29,730 bases of DNA from a virus. The notes beneath the pieces were generated by a model. The model was not told the DNA's origin and did not search any database. It saw only the letters and a list, made by a program, of their open reading frames with translations. The DNA is taken from the IMG/VR virus record IMGVR_UViG_3300036985_004720, positions 1-29,730 of that record; one strand, 5' to 3'. A program made the translations under genes and the position numbers. This document shows, piece after piece, positions 28,708 through 29,730 of the stretch (within the stretch, counting starts at the first letter, position 1; each line of letters begins with the position of its first letter).

Positions 28708-29199
28708 TTATTTTATATTTAATTGTTTTTTTACATCTTCTAATGTTTTTGTCACTGCTCTTCTTACAGCTGTATATCCTATTCCTGTTTTTATTTGTAT
28801 TTCTTGATATGTCATTTTATCAAAATAATACATCTCGAATAGTTTTCGATTGAACCAATGGGTTCTTCTTAATATATCTTTTACTTTTTGTATTATTACA
28901 TCTTCTTGTATTGAGTCATCTTCCTCTATAATTTCAGGAATATCAATCATTGTATAGTCTTTAATTAAGTGTTTTCTATACCACGGACTTGTAGTTGAGA
29001 AGTATTGATTAGCAATTATTCGCCAAATAAAGAAGTCAATCCAACCACCTTCATATGCTTTAATTAGTTTTTCATCATTATCTAAAAGTATATCAAGTAT
29101 AAAAGATTTAAATTCACTTCTATCTTTTGATTTGATTTTTAGAAACATATTTTTTATTGTATCACTATTATTGAAATAGAGTAGAGCTTGATTTATCAT
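28708..29199 (-). CDS. Sigma-70/ECF-like transcription factor, copy B (163 aa)
   Basis: This paralogue of the 1021-1527 product starts at ATG 29197-29199 and begins MINQALLYFNNSDTIKNMFL. It keeps WIDFFIWRIIANQYFSTTSP in the region 2-like half and LFEMYYFDKMTYQEIQIKTG plus a basic recognition helix in the region 4-like C-terminus. Linker residues between the halves differ most (acidic EEDDSIQED here). Two divergent copies in one phage could recognise different promoters. It overlaps the 128-aa gene by 32 nt. Sigma activity is inferred from layout only. Confidence 0.6.
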   Translation of the reverse strand: MINQALLYFNNSDTIKNMFLKIKSKDRSEFKSFILDILLDNDEKLIKAYEGGWIDFFIWRIIANQYFSTTSPWYRKHLIKDYTMIDIPEIIEEDDSIQEDVIIQKVKDILRRTHWFNRKLFEMYYFDKMTYQEIQIKTGIGYTAVRRAVTKTLEDVKKQLNIK

Positions 29200-29554
29200 A
29201 ACTGTTAAAGAGTTGTATTAATTCACGTAAATTTATACATGCATCATACTGCTCATTGTCTTCACATATTTTTAGATAGAAATCTAACATTTCTAGTAGG
29301 TAATCATAATATAGATTAAAATATCTATGGTTTATGTCAAGAATTAAATCTAATCTATTCCATACATTATCATAAATGGATTGGATTAAATCATTACTTA
29401 TTTTTTTACTAAATACTGGTTCACAAGATAACATTGCTTGTTTTCCTGTGTCAATTATTAAGTTAAGTGCTGGGTCATAGTTGTGGCGAAAAAAGTACGG
29501 TGTTGTACTAGCATCTTGATTATATGCTTTCCTTATTTGTGCTGTTGTGGTCAT
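29168..29554 (-). CDS. Conserved cassette protein of unknown function, copy B (128 aa)
   Basis: Paralogue of the 1508-1873 product. It shares MTTTAQIRKAYNQDASTTPY, SIYDNVWNRLDLILDINHRY and FNLYYDYLLEML. It has seven more residues at the C-terminus because its reading frame runs further into the sigma-like gene. No family is recognised and no membrane segment is present. Order and overlaps match the left cassette. Confidence 0.7.
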   Translation of the reverse strand: MTTTAQIRKAYNQDASTTPYFFRHNYDPALNLIIDTGKQAMLSCEPVFSKKISNDLIQSIYDNVWNRLDLILDINHRYFNLYYDYLLEMLDFYLKICEDNEQYDACINLRELIQLFNSYDKSSSTLFQ

Positions 29555-29672
29555 GATTTAATTTTAATTTTATTGCCTCATTTAATAACATCCAATAGAA
29601 TCTAAAAAGTTCTGGATTATTCTTATTCTCAGCGATTTTTAAAAGCAAATAGTTTATCATTTTATTATTCAT
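29520..29672 (-). CDS. Small conserved cassette protein, copy B (50 aa)
   Basis: ATG 29670-29672 opens a 50-codon frame starting MNNKMINYLLLKIAENKNNP and ending at TAA 29520-29522. It overlaps the next gene by 35 nt. It matches the 49-aa left copy in start, length and N-terminal sequence, with diverged middle residues, which supports coding. Confidence 0.65.
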   Translation of the reverse strand: MNNKMINYLLLKIAENKNNPELFRFYWMLLNEAIKLKLNHDHNSTNKESI

Positions 29673-29730
29673 TTTTAAGTATATATTTACTTTAAAATAT
29701 GACTTTTTTTTGCTATGGATTTTTTATACA
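29673..29730 (-). promoter_or_regulatory. Leader of cassette B with recurrent motif at the window edge
   Basis: The motif TGTATAAAAAATCC lies at 29717-29730 (one base off the consensus), then AAAAAAGTCATATTT and AAATATATACTTAAAA before the ATG, as in the leader at 1992-2053. The preservation of these blocks in both copies suggests a promoter. Confidence 0.45.

Noticed and set aside
1-29730. Circular or terminally redundant complete genome
   Set aside because: The similar ends are diverged paralogues rather than identical repeats, and the left nuclease is cut mid-gene, so end identity does not support circularity.

Overview
This is an AT-rich (roughly 30% GC by eye) stretch of a tailed double-stranded DNA phage (Caudoviricetes). 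It encodes a large terminase, portal, HK97-type capsid, prohead protease, scaffold and a 608-residue tape measure protein, so the virion probably has a long tail (siphovirus-like; the usual rule of thumb gives about 90 nm). Portal, hub, tape-measure C-terminus and holin have the look of Bacteroidota phages, and nearly all genes lack a Shine-Dalgarno sequence and sit behind A-rich leaders. A Flavobacteriia-like host is an inference from style, not from a marker gene.

Layout. Nearly everything is on the minus strand, so transcription runs from high to low coordinates. The right end (29,730 to about 28,000) holds a cassette: a 50-aa protein, a 128-aa protein, a sigma-like protein and a PD-(D/E)XK nuclease. 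Small unknown and membrane genes follow, then an HNH endonuclease that abuts the C-terminal stump of a DNA methyltransferase, then small and large terminase. Next comes a tail block: a tail assembly chaperone with a probable -1 frameshift, two paralogous collagen-stalk fibre proteins, two tiny ORFs, a gp10-like protein, two very large tail proteins, a fibre-like protein and the tape measure. The head block follows: protease with an embedded KTSC domain, scaffold, capsid, a tail-tube-like protein, a beta-rich protein, portal and connector. The block ends with a holin, a small membrane protein and a GIY-YIG endonuclease. Only two genes are on the plus strand (3449-4908): a compact family-A polymerase-like protein with an N-terminal winged-helix-like region, and a protein with an ExoX-C-like domain. 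An AT-rich divergent spacer lies upstream of them. The left end (3153 to 1) holds small genes with NUMOD1-like and AP2-like domains, then a second, diverged copy of the right-end cassette. That copy has an extra HELMH-motif peptidase-like gene bounded by inverted repeats, and its nuclease runs off the window.

The most interesting points are: the duplicated regulator/nuclease cassette with its recurrent TCTATAAAAAAT motif; the inverted-repeat-bounded peptidase insertion; the minimal polymerase/initiator-like protein; a -1 frameshift in the tail chaperone at a 9-base homopolymer; two fibres in which a terminator-like N-domain is joined to a collagen stalk; and the HNH/methyltransferase junction. 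No endolysin, integrase or repressor was recognised, so either the genome extends beyond the window or those functions are unrecognised here. Window ends are not gene ends, so circularity cannot be judged.
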